Origin: Prevotella sp.
GTDB lineage: Bacteria > Bacteroidota > Bacteroidia > Bacteroidales > Bacteroidaceae
Direction: 5' to 3'
DNA: 64,000 bases
Assembly (NCBI GenBank): GCA_017474925.1
Contig: JAFVGN010000015.1
Coordinates: forward strand, 1 to 64,000
The position numbers were made by a program, and so were the translations under genes. Below are positions 53,885 through 61,693 of this stretch, in pieces. The notes under the pieces were generated by a model. It had not been told where the DNA came from. It saw nothing but the letters and a program-made list of their open reading frames with translations, and did no database searches. Numbering within the stretch: the first letter of the stretch is position 1; each line of letters opens with the position of its first letter.

Positions 53885-54766
53885 TTATTGCATCATTTTT
53901 GCCGATAAAGCTTGTCTGGTTTGGAGGAGGACGCTTAGCAGGATAAGGCCGATACCCAAGTAGAAGGAGAAATTGATTTCGCGACCCTCACCAAAGATGA
54001 GGAAAGCAAGGATGATGGTGTAGCAGGGTTCGAGGTTGTACGTCAGATTAACGGTAAAGGCTGAGAGGCGCTTCAGGGCCTGAATTTGCAGGAGATACAT
54101 ACCAACGGTGCAGAACAGGGCGTGACAGAGCATAAACCATAGATTGGTGTCGTTAGGAATGATGACGACTGGCTGACTGCTGGGAAAAAAGAAGAGGTAG
54201 ACTGGGATGATGGCTGATACGGCTACGAGGCCTCCTGACATCTGATACATCAGCACCGTTCGGCTGCGCACGCCCACGCTCGCCTTCTTATTACAAATAG
54301 CATAGAGGGCACAGACGGCCGACGAGACCACTCCAATAGCGATGCCGTAGCGATAGCGGGCATCGAGCGAGAAGATGCAGAGCACGCCGGCAACGGTAAT
54401 CAGCGAGAACAACAGTTCGAGCCAAGAAAAGCGACGCCTGAAGATGATTGGTTCGAAGAGCGCCGTAAAGAAACCTATCAGCGAGAAACAGATGACGCCA
54501 ATGGAAACGTTCGAGGCCTTGATGCTGCCATAGAACAATATCCAATGGAAACCCAGCAATGCTCCACAGCCGCACAACTGCAGGAACTTTCTCCATCCAA
54601 CCCTCGGCAAACCTGTGAACACCAACAGTATAGCACTCGTAAACAGCATGCGATACCACACGATGTCCACCTCGTTGAGCGTAATCAGACGTCCGAACAA
54701 ACCCGTAAAGCCTGCCAGCAATACACTCAGGTGCAACTGTATGAATCCCTTCTTTGTCTCGTTCAT
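53885..54766 (-). CDS. EamA (DMT) family transporter
   Basis: 293 residues, about ten transmembrane helices, two EamA repeats. Markers: LHLSVLLAGFTGLFGRLITLNEVDIVWYRML, LLGFHWILFYGSIKASNVSIGVI and YNLEPCYTIILAFLIFGEGREINFSFYLGIGLIL. Only one base separates it from the GH30 stop (54768), so it is translationally coupled to a glycosidase gene. The pairing hints at a metabolite or sugar exporter linked to GH30 activity, but the substrate is unknown. It is only distantly similar to the EamA protein at 40880-41800. Confidence 0.88.
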   Translation of the reverse strand: MNETKKGFIQLHLSVLLAGFTGLFGRLITLNEVDIVWYRMLFTSAILLVFTGLPRVGWRKFLQLCGCGALLGFHWILFYGSIKASNVSIGVICFSLIGFFTALFEPIIFRRRFSWLELLFSLITVAGVLCIFSLDARYRYGIAIGVVSSAVCALYAICNKKASVGVRSRTVLMYQMSGGLVAVSAIIPVYLFFFPSSQPVVIIPNDTNLWFMLCHALFCTVGMYLLQIQALKRLSAFTVNLTYNLEPCYTIILAFLIFGEGREINFSFYLGIGLILLSVLLQTRQALSAKMMQ

Positions 54767-54767
54767 T

Positions 54768-56231
54768 TCACTTCGTCAGTTTTATGACCAAGGTTGTAAT
54801 ACTTTGTGCGGGTAGTTCCAAAAAGAGATTGTTGCCGTCGAGACTGACGCTGCGTGAAGCATCTGAGAGATTTTCGCTTGCCGAAGTACGATAAGTATGG
54901 ATATTGCTACCATCAGACAATTGAGAGAATTGAGACAGGTCGATGATATGTGTCTTAGCGATAGTGTCTTGATTAAGGGCGACGATTACAAGCGTGTCAC
55001 GATTGGCACTGACGGCAGCGAGCGACTGACGGCATTCCGTCGCAATGACGTCATAGCCTTGACGAATAAAACGTGAACACTGCTGCCGCACGTAGTAGTT
55101 CTTTACCTTTGCAAAGGTATGACCATCAAAACTGCCTCGGATGGTACACCATTGATCGTTGGCCTCTTCCATATACTGCCAGTCAATCCAAGCCTCAGGC
55201 TGAATATAGCGCATATCGTCAATGAGTCGTTGCGCCATATTGAGATTGCCTGCAATGCCTTTTCCACCAGCGCCCGTCTCACTCATCCATAGGCGTTTGC
55301 CCGTCATGCGTGCCAACTCTCCATAGCGTATCTTCTCCTCGATGCTGCCCCCATAGGTATGTGTGTTCCATTGCCCAACGAATTTGTCGGCTCCTGCAGC
55401 GACATAGCGCTCCAGGCCAGCTATAGCCTGTCCCACACTGGTCTCATCGGCTGTAGAAATCTCCGTTTTGAGTCCTGACTGGCGCAAGATTGGGGCAAGT
55501 ACTTGAATGAATTTAATCTGAGAATCATAGTCGAAATGACATCCTTCCTGAGAGCCATTGGCGCGCCAGTAATTGGTAGCTGATTCGTTGAAAGGCGCAA
55601 GGGTCTTGAATTCAATGCCGTACTTATCCTTGTAGTGCTTACAGACATCCACGAGATAGCGCGCAAACGCCTCGTAATACTCTGGCCGCAGGTTGTCCTT
55701 GCCACCATCCTGATGGCCGGCCACACAGCCGCTATAAGTCATATAGTAAGGACAGGAATTGCTAAAAGCCTCGAATATGGCATCTGGGCGTTTCTCCCTG
55801 ATCTTCAACATAATCTTTCGCTGGGGGGCATCACGCTCCCAATGATAGACATCGCCAATGGAATCCTTGAATCCCTCCATCTCGGCTCGCAACCCCTTGC
55901 CTTTAGCCATATGATGCAGTTCGCAATGACGGTTTCGGGGGTCGTCGCCACCACCAATGTTATAGCGGAAGATGTTGTAGTTGAGGCCCTCAGGACTGAC
56001 GAGCCACGTAATGATCTCGTCAATCTTCTCGTCGTCCCACTTGCCGCACTGACCAGCCCACCAGCATAGCGACACACCCCAGCCCTTAAAATGCTGGCGC
56101 ACCATGTGTGGGTTGATCTCATATCTCAGAGTGTCCTGTAAACCTTTGCTCTGACCCCAAGCAATAGTGCTCAGCAGACAGGCAACTATTATCACAATCT
56201 GTTTACTAATACATGTCATCTTTCGCATCAT
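54768..56231 (-). CDS. secreted glycoside hydrolase family 30-type enzyme
   Basis: 487 residues. Signal peptide KQIVIIVACLLSTIAWGQ. Clan GH-A barrel followed by a GH30-type beta domain: GWGVSLCWWAGQCGKW and NIFRYNIGGGDDP at the N-terminus, acid/base Glu in APFNESATNYW, nucleophile Glu in LWMSETGAGGKG, then QYMEEANDQW. The family includes beta-1,6-galactanases, glucanases and xylanases; the N-terminus (KGWGVSLCWWA) is most like the galactanase-type subfamily, an inference only. It is co-directional with a TfoX-like gene 14 bp upstream and an EamA transporter 1 bp downstream. Confidence 0.85.
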   Translation of the reverse strand: MMRKMTCISKQIVIIVACLLSTIAWGQSKGLQDTLRYEINPHMVRQHFKGWGVSLCWWAGQCGKWDDEKIDEIITWLVSPEGLNYNIFRYNIGGGDDPRNRHCELHHMAKGKGLRAEMEGFKDSIGDVYHWERDAPQRKIMLKIREKRPDAIFEAFSNSCPYYMTYSGCVAGHQDGGKDNLRPEYYEAFARYLVDVCKHYKDKYGIEFKTLAPFNESATNYWRANGSQEGCHFDYDSQIKFIQVLAPILRQSGLKTEISTADETSVGQAIAGLERYVAAGADKFVGQWNTHTYGGSIEEKIRYGELARMTGKRLWMSETGAGGKGIAGNLNMAQRLIDDMRYIQPEAWIDWQYMEEANDQWCTIRGSFDGHTFAKVKNYYVRQQCSRFIRQGYDVIATECRQSLAAVSANRDTLVIVALNQDTIAKTHIIDLSQFSQLSDGSNIHTYRTSASENLSDASRSVSLDGNNLFLELPAQSITTLVIKLTK

Positions 56232-56245
56232 TTATGGTGGACTAA

Positions 56246-56566
56246 CTATCGCCTTTTCTTGGGCTTAGGTTCAGGCAGGGCTTTGCAGGTCTCGCGGACA
56301 ATCAGGGAGAGGTAGTCGCGATCGTCGACATCGGCAATATAGAAATAATCCTTAGCCCCTTCATAGGGAGGCCGCATGTCAACGACTCGCAACAGCCCGC
56401 GAACAAGCTCCGTGGGCTTCAGGTAAAAGCAGTCGTCGCAGATGAGTCCGAAGATTTTCCCGTCGCAGTAGATGCCATAATCGCCAAACATCTTCTTCGC
56501 CGTTATCTCCCCGGCCCCGCTGCACTGGTCTGCAATGTATTGCACATAGTCAGAACTACTAGCCAT
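56246..56566 (-). CDS. TfoX N-terminal domain protein
   Basis: 106 residues from ATG 56566 (MASSSDYVQYIADQ). Matches the TfoX_N domain: AGEITAKKMFGDYGIYCDGKIFGLICDDCFYLKP and the C-terminal YFYIADVDDRDYLSLIVRETCKALP. In gamma-proteobacteria TfoX (Sxy) controls competence, but stand-alone TfoX_N proteins in Bacteroidota have no established role. No TfoX C-terminal domain follows; the end is basic (PKPKKRR). It is the first gene of an apparent three-gene run with GH30 and EamA, an unusual combination. Confidence 0.85.
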   Translation of the reverse strand: MASSSDYVQYIADQCSGAGEITAKKMFGDYGIYCDGKIFGLICDDCFYLKPTELVRGLLRVVDMRPPYEGAKDYFYIADVDDRDYLSLIVRETCKALPEPKPKKRR

Positions 56567-56624
56567 ATTGTTATCTGTTAATATTGGGTACAAAGTTTAT
56601 TGCAACATATTTACTGAAAAAGGC

Positions 56625-57182
56625 TCACAACTTATACTTCCCCACGTCACCTTCCTTACGGATGCGCTGCCGGCGATAGCCTGGGGCGAGATTGTACTCC
56701 CGCTTGAACGTCAGGTAGAGATTGTTGGACGAGCCGAGGCCCGAGCGCTTGGCCACCTCGGCGATGGTCATGTCAGTCCAGCGCAGCAGCTGGTCGGCTA
56801 TCCAGACCTGATACTTCTGGCGGAAGTCGACGCCGCGCATGCCCGTCAGCACGAACACCATCGAGTCGATGTCGTTGAGCTTCAGTCCATAGCGGTCAGC
56901 AAAGCCCTGAAGGTCCGACTCGCCGGCAGTCAGGAACTGCAGAAAGGCGTCGAATATCTTGATGCCCGTAGGTTCCGTCTTCCGCTCAAGCTCCTTGTAG
57001 CTCACTACGCCGTCTTCCGAATAGTGACGTTTCAGCCTCAGCGGCGTGATGAACACGTCTTCGAACTTGAATTGCGGCTCGACCTTGAGCTTTCGCTCCG
57101 TGTAGTTCCTTGGAATGCCACTCAGTCCGTGTGGCCTCCGCTGCCTGTGCTTCCAGGCGTCTCCTTGTCCGTCTCTTCCCAT
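56625..57182 (-). CDS. AraC-type helix-turn-helix transcriptional regulator
   Basis: 185 residues. The C-terminal part (about 115-175) is an AraC-like DNA-binding domain: YQVWIADQLLRWTDMTIAEVAKRSGLGSSNNLYLTFKREYNLAPGYRRQRI, with both helix-turn-helix units. The N-terminal ~110 residues (basic start, then FEDVFITPLRLKRHYSEDG and a helical segment) do not match a cupin sensor. Predicted cytoplasmic. It stands alone, convergent with nothing, 58 bp from the TfoX start. -7 box TATATTTG at 57236-57243. Targets unknown; the TfoX-GH30-EamA run next to it is a candidate. Confidence 0.8.
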   Translation of the reverse strand: MGRDGQGDAWKHRQRRPHGLSGIPRNYTERKLKVEPQFKFEDVFITPLRLKRHYSEDGVVSYKELERKTEPTGIKIFDAFLQFLTAGESDLQGFADRYGLKLNDIDSMVFVLTGMRGVDFRQKYQVWIADQLLRWTDMTIAEVAKRSGLGSSNNLYLTFKREYNLAPGYRRQRIRKEGDVGKYKL

Positions 57183-57235
57183 CGTCTTCGAGATTTTTAT
57201 CCTTCTTATTGCTATTCCTTATTGCTATTTTGCTG

Positions 57236-57243
57236 CAAATATA
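57236..57243 (-). promoter_or_regulatory. -7 box TATATTTG for the AraC-type gene
   Basis: Perfect TAnnTTTG on the minus strand, 53 bp before ATG 57182, immediately before the 42-bp repeat array. Confidence 0.55.
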
Positions 57244-57294
57244 CGAAGAAAAATCCATTCCGCCAATTATTTTTCTCAAAAAACCCGCTCATTT

Positions 57295-57414
57295 ATAATC
57301 TTTCCCGTGTGTTAGAATATTGAGTGTGGCTATGTTATAATCTAACCCGTGTGTTAGATTGTTGCGCGTAGCTATGTTATAATCTAATCCGCGAGTTAGA
57401 TTATAAATTGCCAC
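57295..57414. repeat. 42-bp tandem repeats (about 2.8 copies) with palindromic core
   Basis: Units begin at 57295, 57337 and 57379 (the last partial). Each starts ATAATCT and contains GTTAGA; units 2 and 3 hold inverted repeats AATCTAA/TTAGATT. A second short repeat (ATTCTAGAAAC twice, about 57425-57460) follows. The array separates the AraC-type gene promoter from the lipoprotein gene's 3' end and could serve as operator sites or terminator-like hairpins. Confidence 0.85.
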
Positions 57415-57448
57415 TTTCCCTTGATTCTAGAAACAGCCGTGCCCCATT

Positions 57449-58009
57449 CTAGAAACTTGGTTTCTGATTGCCCCGATGGAAAACAATCCGACCTTCCTCG
57501 TCCTTGAAATAGAAACCTTCGAAACGAAGCGTTGTTTCGTCGGCATAATCGAAGGTGGCAATGTTTGAATAAGCCATGTGTTCGCTATTTATACCTTCAT
57601 ATTTGGCATTCAGCAACAGACAATTCCGTTTCTTACCAGTCGTACCTTCCGGGCTGTAGTACCTTAGTTTCCACGTACCTGAGAAAGTCCCTTCCAATGG
57701 CTCCACGTTCTCCCAATCGGAATAGCGTTGTTCACCGTCAATGGTGACGACTTTGCGGCTCTGCCATTTGCGCATTCCTGACAGTGTTCCGTCAGCGTTA
57801 AACGTTAGCCGCTCAAAAAAGCATTCTGTCTCACTGATGCTCTCGAAGTGCCATGTGCCAATCATCATCGGCCCGTACTGCTTCTGCAACTGCTCCGTCT
57901 TCTCGTATGCCTCCTCGTCAGCCCATTGCGGGTCGCTGCTACAAGAGGCGAGGGAGAGTATGGCAGCAGTCATCACGAGGATGTTTCTCCAGAATATCAT
58001 TGTTTTCAT
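57449..58009 (-). CDS. hypothetical lipoprotein (lipocalin-like)
   Basis: 186 residues from ATG 58009. Signal peptide with lipobox LSLASC (Cys-Ser-Ser follows). Residues ~45-180 look like an eight-stranded lipocalin-type barrel common in Bacteroidota: IGTWHFESISETE, ERLTFNADGTLSGMRKW, GTFSGTWKLRYY, CLLLNAKYEGI and TLRFEGFYFKDEEGRIVFHR. These small lipoproteins usually bind hydrophobic ligands or have no known role. In-frame codons upstream (58054) are rejected because they lack the lysine-rich signal start. The 3' end abuts the repeat region. Confidence 0.75.
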   Translation of the reverse strand: MKTMIFWRNILVMTAAILSLASCSSDPQWADEEAYEKTEQLQKQYGPMMIGTWHFESISETECFFERLTFNADGTLSGMRKWQSRKVVTIDGEQRYSDWENVEPLEGTFSGTWKLRYYSPEGTTGKKRNCLLLNAKYEGINSEHMAYSNIATFDYADETTLRFEGFYFKDEEGRIVFHRGNQKPSF

Positions 58010-58107
58010 ATCTATTTTTGATAAATCCATCTGGTTATATAAACCGCTGGCCATCGGGAATATTGCAAAAACAGGCGTTAATTGTTCTTAATTTAGGGAC
58101 AGGAATA

Positions 58108-58145
58108 AATAAGAGCACCGCAGAGGAAACTGCGGCGCTCTTATT
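58108..58145. terminator. bidirectional terminator-like hairpin, copy A
   Basis: Arms AATAAGAGCACCGCAG (58108-58123) and CTGCGGCGCTCTTATT (58130-58145) with one mismatch. It is related to the hairpin at 61449-61488. Confidence 0.8.
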
Positions 58146-58317
58146 ATAGATAAGGTGTATCCTTAGTCGGCCTTGAAGCCTTGACTAAAATTCATCCATT
58201 TTAGTCAGCCAACTTTGCCTTAGGCGAGCTTAGCTACGCTCGGCATAGCCCAAGCAAGCTTGGCTCCTGCTCTCGCTAATCGCTAAGCCTGGCCTTGATC
58301 ATCTCGCGGTTGAGGCC
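58108..58317. repeat. ~210-bp direct repeat, copy A, containing a copy of the frdB 3' end
   Basis: Matches 61449-61735 apart from point changes and copy number of an internal 38-bp unit (one here, three there). Its right end (58276-58317), read on the minus strand, is the last codons of frd[16 protein letters not shown] here against [16 protein letters not shown] in frdB. Palindromes TGACTAAAA/TTTTAGTCA and CGAGC/GCTCG lie inside. The two copies bound the 3.1-kb BlaIR-transposase segment. Confidence 0.9.
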
Positions 58318-58325
58318 GAGATACT

Positions 58326-59654
58326 TTATTTCTTTTTGTCCGAAATTACGAGATTCACCACGTTCTTCTTACCATTCCAATGATTCTCAATCTTCTTGAG
58401 CATTTTGAAGTGAAAAGCTGGGATATGATTCTCATCGAAAGGTTCTCCATTTAGTTGCCATTCAAAACCACCCTTTGGAAAGGCATAGTTAAGTTCTGTC
58501 TCCACCTTCTTCGAGCCACCATCATTCTCGTACAATGTTCCTTCTGACAGATGGACAATAATCGTCTTACCATCCATCGCTTTTTGGGTGAAATGTCCGT
58601 TGAAATCAAGATTGCTACACATTTTCCTTGTGATTTTTTTTTCGGTTTTCAGCTTTTTCAAGTCGTCCAAATCGTTAATCAAAAGAATGAGACTATTCTC
58701 GTCAGTAAGAGACTCTTTCACATTGTCCTTTACTATAGATGTACCTTGATTGGGTAATTCTTCCCTTTGGATTCTTGCAGACATTGCCAATGATATGGCT
58801 ATAATAGGTACCAGATAAGCTAGACGAAGCAACTGCCAGCGATTTGATTTGGGTTTCATAATCATTGTTACTCTTTTTTTAAGGGTACTATTTGAAATTC
58901 CATTGGCCAGAGAGTACCCGCTCTGACTAACGGCCTTACGGATTAAAAGTTGTAGATACTGAATGTCATTGAATCCATGAGAGAGCACATGCTGGTCAGC
59001 CTCGTATTCATGGATGGTACGCAGATCGGCACGTAACATCCACATTACGGGGTTGAACCATTGCAGAGCAGTAAGTAGTTCCACCAGGAGGACATCGACT
59101 GAGTGATGCAGACAGATGTGTCCCAGTTCATGTGTCATGAGGGCTGTTGGCCCTTCCTCAAAATCCTGATGATTCAGGAAAACCGTTCTCCACCAACTGA
59201 AAGGTGACTTTATTTTGTCGCAGACGGCTATCCGTCGCCCATCTGCCAAAGGATGAATCTCACTTTCTGCAATCATCTTGTGTAATTGCCACAACGACAA
59301 TAGTATCTTTAACAAAAACACCAAGACTCCTATTATATAAATAAGGGTCAGAAGCAACTGCCAACTGAATGGTTGTACTTTTTCTAGGTTCATAGATGTA
59401 GCTTCTGGTGACATTGTTTTTTCTTCCAGAATCATTGCTTGCATCTGCTCCATTGGTATAGGAATAACCTCTATTGTTTGATGAATGGTGATAACACAAA
59501 GAGGTAATACAAACGAGGCAATTGCCGTTAACATAAGTACGATGCGGTTGAGCCTATGCCAAGTCTCATTGGCAACCAGCAGTCGCCAGAAGAAATAAAA
59601 CATGGTTGTCAGTACAGCCACTTTCAGTTCATAGATGAAAAACAGGGACATCAT
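58326..59654 (-). CDS. M56 family BlaR1-like membrane peptidase with a non-penicillin-binding sensor
   Basis: 442 residues. Several N-terminal transmembrane helices, a zinc metallopeptidase HELGH (175-179) preceded by ICDKIKSPFSW-like family segments, NPVMWMLRADLRTIHEYEADQHVL, another helix (about 280-300) and a ~135-residue periplasmic end. In BlaR1/MecR1 the last part binds beta-lactams; here it contains no SxxK or KTG motifs and reads as an unrelated beta-rich domain (LDDLKKLKTEKKITRKMCSNLDFN..WQLNGEPFDENHIP). On signal it is expected to cleave the BlaI-like repressor encoded just upstream (overlap 4 bp). The ligand and target genes are unknown; no beta-lactamase is nearby. Confidence 0.85.
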   Translation of the reverse strand: MMSLFFIYELKVAVLTTMFYFFWRLLVANETWHRLNRIVLMLTAIASFVLPLCVITIHQTIEVIPIPMEQMQAMILEEKTMSPEATSMNLEKVQPFSWQLLLTLIYIIGVLVFLLKILLSLWQLHKMIAESEIHPLADGRRIAVCDKIKSPFSWWRTVFLNHQDFEEGPTALMTHELGHICLHHSVDVLLVELLTALQWFNPVMWMLRADLRTIHEYEADQHVLSHGFNDIQYLQLLIRKAVSQSGYSLANGISNSTLKKRVTMIMKPKSNRWQLLRLAYLVPIIAISLAMSARIQREELPNQGTSIVKDNVKESLTDENSLILLINDLDDLKKLKTEKKITRKMCSNLDFNGHFTQKAMDGKTIIVHLSEGTLYENDGGSKKVETELNYAFPKGGFEWQLNGEPFDENHIPAFHFKMLKKIENHWNGKKNVVNLVISDKKK

Positions 59655-60022
59655 TGTTTCGATTCTTTGTATACTTCAACTTGGGAAATCAGTTCGCGGA
59701 GTTCATCGACTGTGAGTTTCTCCTCCTTCAGGAAAGTTGTGACGATCCCTGTATAGGAGTCCTCGATGTAGTCATCCACCAATTGGAAAATATTTCTCTT
59801 TGCATAGTCCTTTTCTGAGATGAGTGCATGATATTGGTAAGTCGAACCATAACGCTTATGGCCGATATATCCTCCTTGCTCAAGACGTCTGACGATGGTT
59901 GACAACGTATTGAAATGCGGACGAGGTTCCTCGTAATGTTCGAGCAGTTCCCTAACGAACATAGGGCCGTACTTCCAGAACAACTCCATTACTTCCCGTT
60001 CCTTATTTGTTAGTTTCTTCAT
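59651..60022 (-). CDS. BlaI/MecI/CopY family transcriptional repressor
   Basis: 123 residues from ATG 60022. Winged helix typical of BlaI: KLTNKEREVMELFWKYGPMFVRELLEHYEEPRPHFNTLSTIVRRLEQGGYIGHKRYGSTYQYHALISEKDY, then a helical dimerisation and cleavage region. It represses its own operon until the M56 protein cleaves it. The 3' end overlaps the M56 gene by four bases (ATGA). Upstream are a -7 box and an AACTA..TAGTT inverted repeat as a possible operator. Confidence 0.93.
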   Translation of the reverse strand: MKKLTNKEREVMELFWKYGPMFVRELLEHYEEPRPHFNTLSTIVRRLEQGGYIGHKRYGSTYQYHALISEKDYAKRNIFQLVDDYIEDSYTGIVTTFLKEEKLTVDELRELISQVEVYKESKQ

Positions 60023-60074
60023 GTTTGACTTTGTTTGATTGTTTAACTTCAATGGCGTTTTCAGTATCTGGCAA

Positions 60075-60120
60075 CAAAGATAACTAAAAAAACAAAAGAA
60101 ACCAACTATTGTTTGTAGTT
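60075..60120 (-). promoter_or_regulatory. promoter and putative operator of the BlaI-M56 operon
   Basis: -7 box TATCTTTG on the minus strand (60075-60082), 53 bp before ATG 60022. About 22 bp further upstream lies AACTATTGTTTGTAGTT (60104-60120), an imperfect inverted repeat with AACTA/TAGTT ends, positioned over the expected -33 region as a repressor site would be. The rest of the 60121-60336 gap shows no gene. Confidence 0.5.
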
Positions 60121-60336
60121 ACATGATTTTGTTAGACTCTTTAAATAGTTATTCACCCCGCTTAACATGGTTTGACTTCATCACAAATCAAAGAGACAGA
60201 TTCTGTTTTGTCCTCGTGATTCCCAACGGCGCCTGATTCGTTAAAACAGGGTTAATTACTATCTGAACTCGTATGAAAAGTAAGGGCAAATTTACGAAAT
60301 ATGTTTGAATTATAAAACAATTTTGAGGAAAAGATG

Positions 60337-60344
60337 TATCTTTG
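60337..60344 (+). promoter_or_regulatory. -7 box TATCTTTG for the Y1 transposase
   Basis: Perfect TAnnTTTG, 12 bp before ATG 60357. It shows that the true N-terminus lies upstream of the frameshift. Confidence 0.6.
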
Positions 60345-60356
60345 CATAACGAAACT

Positions 60357-61347
60357 ATGGACAGAGCAACGTTTGAAAGCCAGAAGGCATTTGCGAGCGA
60401 GAAGAAACCTTCGATGCAGCGGCGCTGTGTAGACAATGACTACACGGCGCGGCGGATGTATATGGTAACAATGGTAACGGAAGGGAGGAAAACGCTCTTT
60501 GGCCATAGAACCATCGCCAGAGACGCCTCATATCGAGCTGTCGGCTTTGGGAGAGGTTGTGGCAGAGATTTGGCAATCAATCGGTAGTTATCATCCAGAG
60601 GTAAAGGTGATGGCACTACAGATGATGCCCGACCATCTGCACGCTATTTTGTTTGTGAAGGAGCGGATGGGGAAACCGCTGGGGAAAGTACTGCTGGGCG
60701 TGAAGCAGGCCTGCAACAAGGCTTTCAGAGAGGTGATGCCCGTAGAGTTTGTTGCTGTGTCACAGCAACACGCAGCCCAGAGCCGCGAGAACGGGCTGCT
60801 GTTTGCGAAGGGTTTTAACGACCAGATATTATTGAGGGATGGACAGCTGGAGCACTGGCTGAACTACCTGAAGGATAACCCACGACGACTGCTGATGAAG
60901 CGTGAAAATCCTGATTTGTTTAGGGTGCAGAGAGGGCTAACGTTCGCCGGGCTCAGCTTTTCGGCTATTGGCAATCGTTTTTTGTTGGAAAGGCCTTTGA
61001 AACTGCAGGTGCAGTGTTCAAGGAGTATCAGCGAGGGTGATCTACAGGCGAAGAAGAATGAATGCCTTAGAGCCGCACGGCAAGGGGCGGTTTTGGTATC
61101 GCCTGCTATCTCAAAAGGCGAGAAGGCTATTATGAGGGCAGCTTTCGAGGAAGGACTGCCACTAGTCTATCTACAGGAGAATGGTTTTACGGATTTGGCA
61201 AAGCCCGGTGGAATGAGGATGGATGCCTGCGCCAGAGGTCAGTTGCTGGTTTTAGCACCTTGGGAGCATCATAATGAGAAGATGGTGATCAAGAGGGGGC
61301 AGTGCTTGGAGCTAAACGAGATGGCGAGGGCCATTTGCGAGGACTAA
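60357..61347 (+). pseudogene. Y1 (HUH) transposase, frameshifted near 60504
   Basis: Two reading frames together give one Y1_Tnp protein. Frame one from ATG 60357 (MDRATFESQKAF..CVDNDYTARRMYMVTMVTEGRKTLFG) runs to about 60503. The second frame from about 60505 (IEPSPETPHIELSALGEVVAEIW..) runs to 61347. A single extra base in GGCC (60501-60504) accounts for the shift. HUH motif in MMPDHLHAILF; probable catalytic Tyr in WLNYLKDNPRRLL. The last ~140 residues are an extra domain. A GTAG-hairpin element (60742-60775) lies in frame inside the gene. The TTG at 60499 is an unlikely start. Inactive unless the shift is translational. Confidence 0.8.
60742..60775 (+). repeat. REP-like element, intragenic copy
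   Basis: GTAG, 5 nt, then perfect 9-bp hairpin arms GTTGCTGTG/CACAGCAAC around one base, then CACGCAG-like sequence. 34 bp identical but for two bases to 61365-61398. It is read in frame as VEFVAVSQQHAAQ. Confidence 0.85.
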
Positions 61348-61364
61348 GTGTTGAGCTTGTTGTT

Positions 61365-61398
61365 GTAGAGTTTGTTGCTGTGCCACAGCAACATGCAG
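61365..61398 (+). repeat. REP-like element, copy downstream of the transposase
   Basis: GTAG at 61365-61368 and hairpin GTTGCTGTGCCACAGCAAC at 61374-61392, with the same 5-nt spacing as in the intragenic copy. It begins 17 bp after the transposase stop. Confidence 0.85.
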
Positions 61399-61448
61399 GA
61401 CAGAGGAATGGCAACACGAAGAACAAAAGGATGGCAACATTCAAAATA

Positions 61449-61488
61449 AAAAAGAGCGCCACAGTTTTCTCTCTGCGGCACTCTTATT
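61449..61488. terminator. terminator-like hairpin, copy B
   Basis: Arms AAAAAGAGCGCCACAG (61449-61464) and CTGCGGCACTCTTATT (61473-61488), three imperfect pairs, the counterpart of the hairpin at 58108-58145. It lies downstream of both the transposase (plus) and frdB (minus). Confidence 0.7.
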
Positions 61489-61519
61489 ATAGATAAGGTG
61501 TATCCTTAGTCGGCTTGTA

Positions 61520-61629
61520 GCCTTGACTAAAAATTCACCCATTTTAGTCAGCCTTGAAGCCTTGACTAAAATTCACCCATTTTAGTCAGCCTTGAAGCCT
61601 TGACTAAAATTCACCCATTTTAGTCAGCC
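61520..61629. repeat. three tandem 38-bp palindromic units
   Basis: Units start at 61520 (39 bp), 61559 and 61597. Each carries TGACTAAAA..TTTTAGTCA, and neighbouring units form TTAGTCA..TTGACTAA, so two alternative stem registers exist. Copy A at 58108-58317 has only one unit. Confidence 0.9.
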
Positions 61630-61693
61630 AACTTTGCCTTCGGCGAGCTTAGCTACGCTCGGCATAGCCCAAGCAAGCTTGGCTCTGCTCTCG

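Noticed and set aside
56568..57323. Plus-strand open frame of 251 codons opposite the AraC-type gene
   Set aside because: The minus-strand frame has a clear AraC domain and promoter, while the plus-strand product has no recognisable motif.
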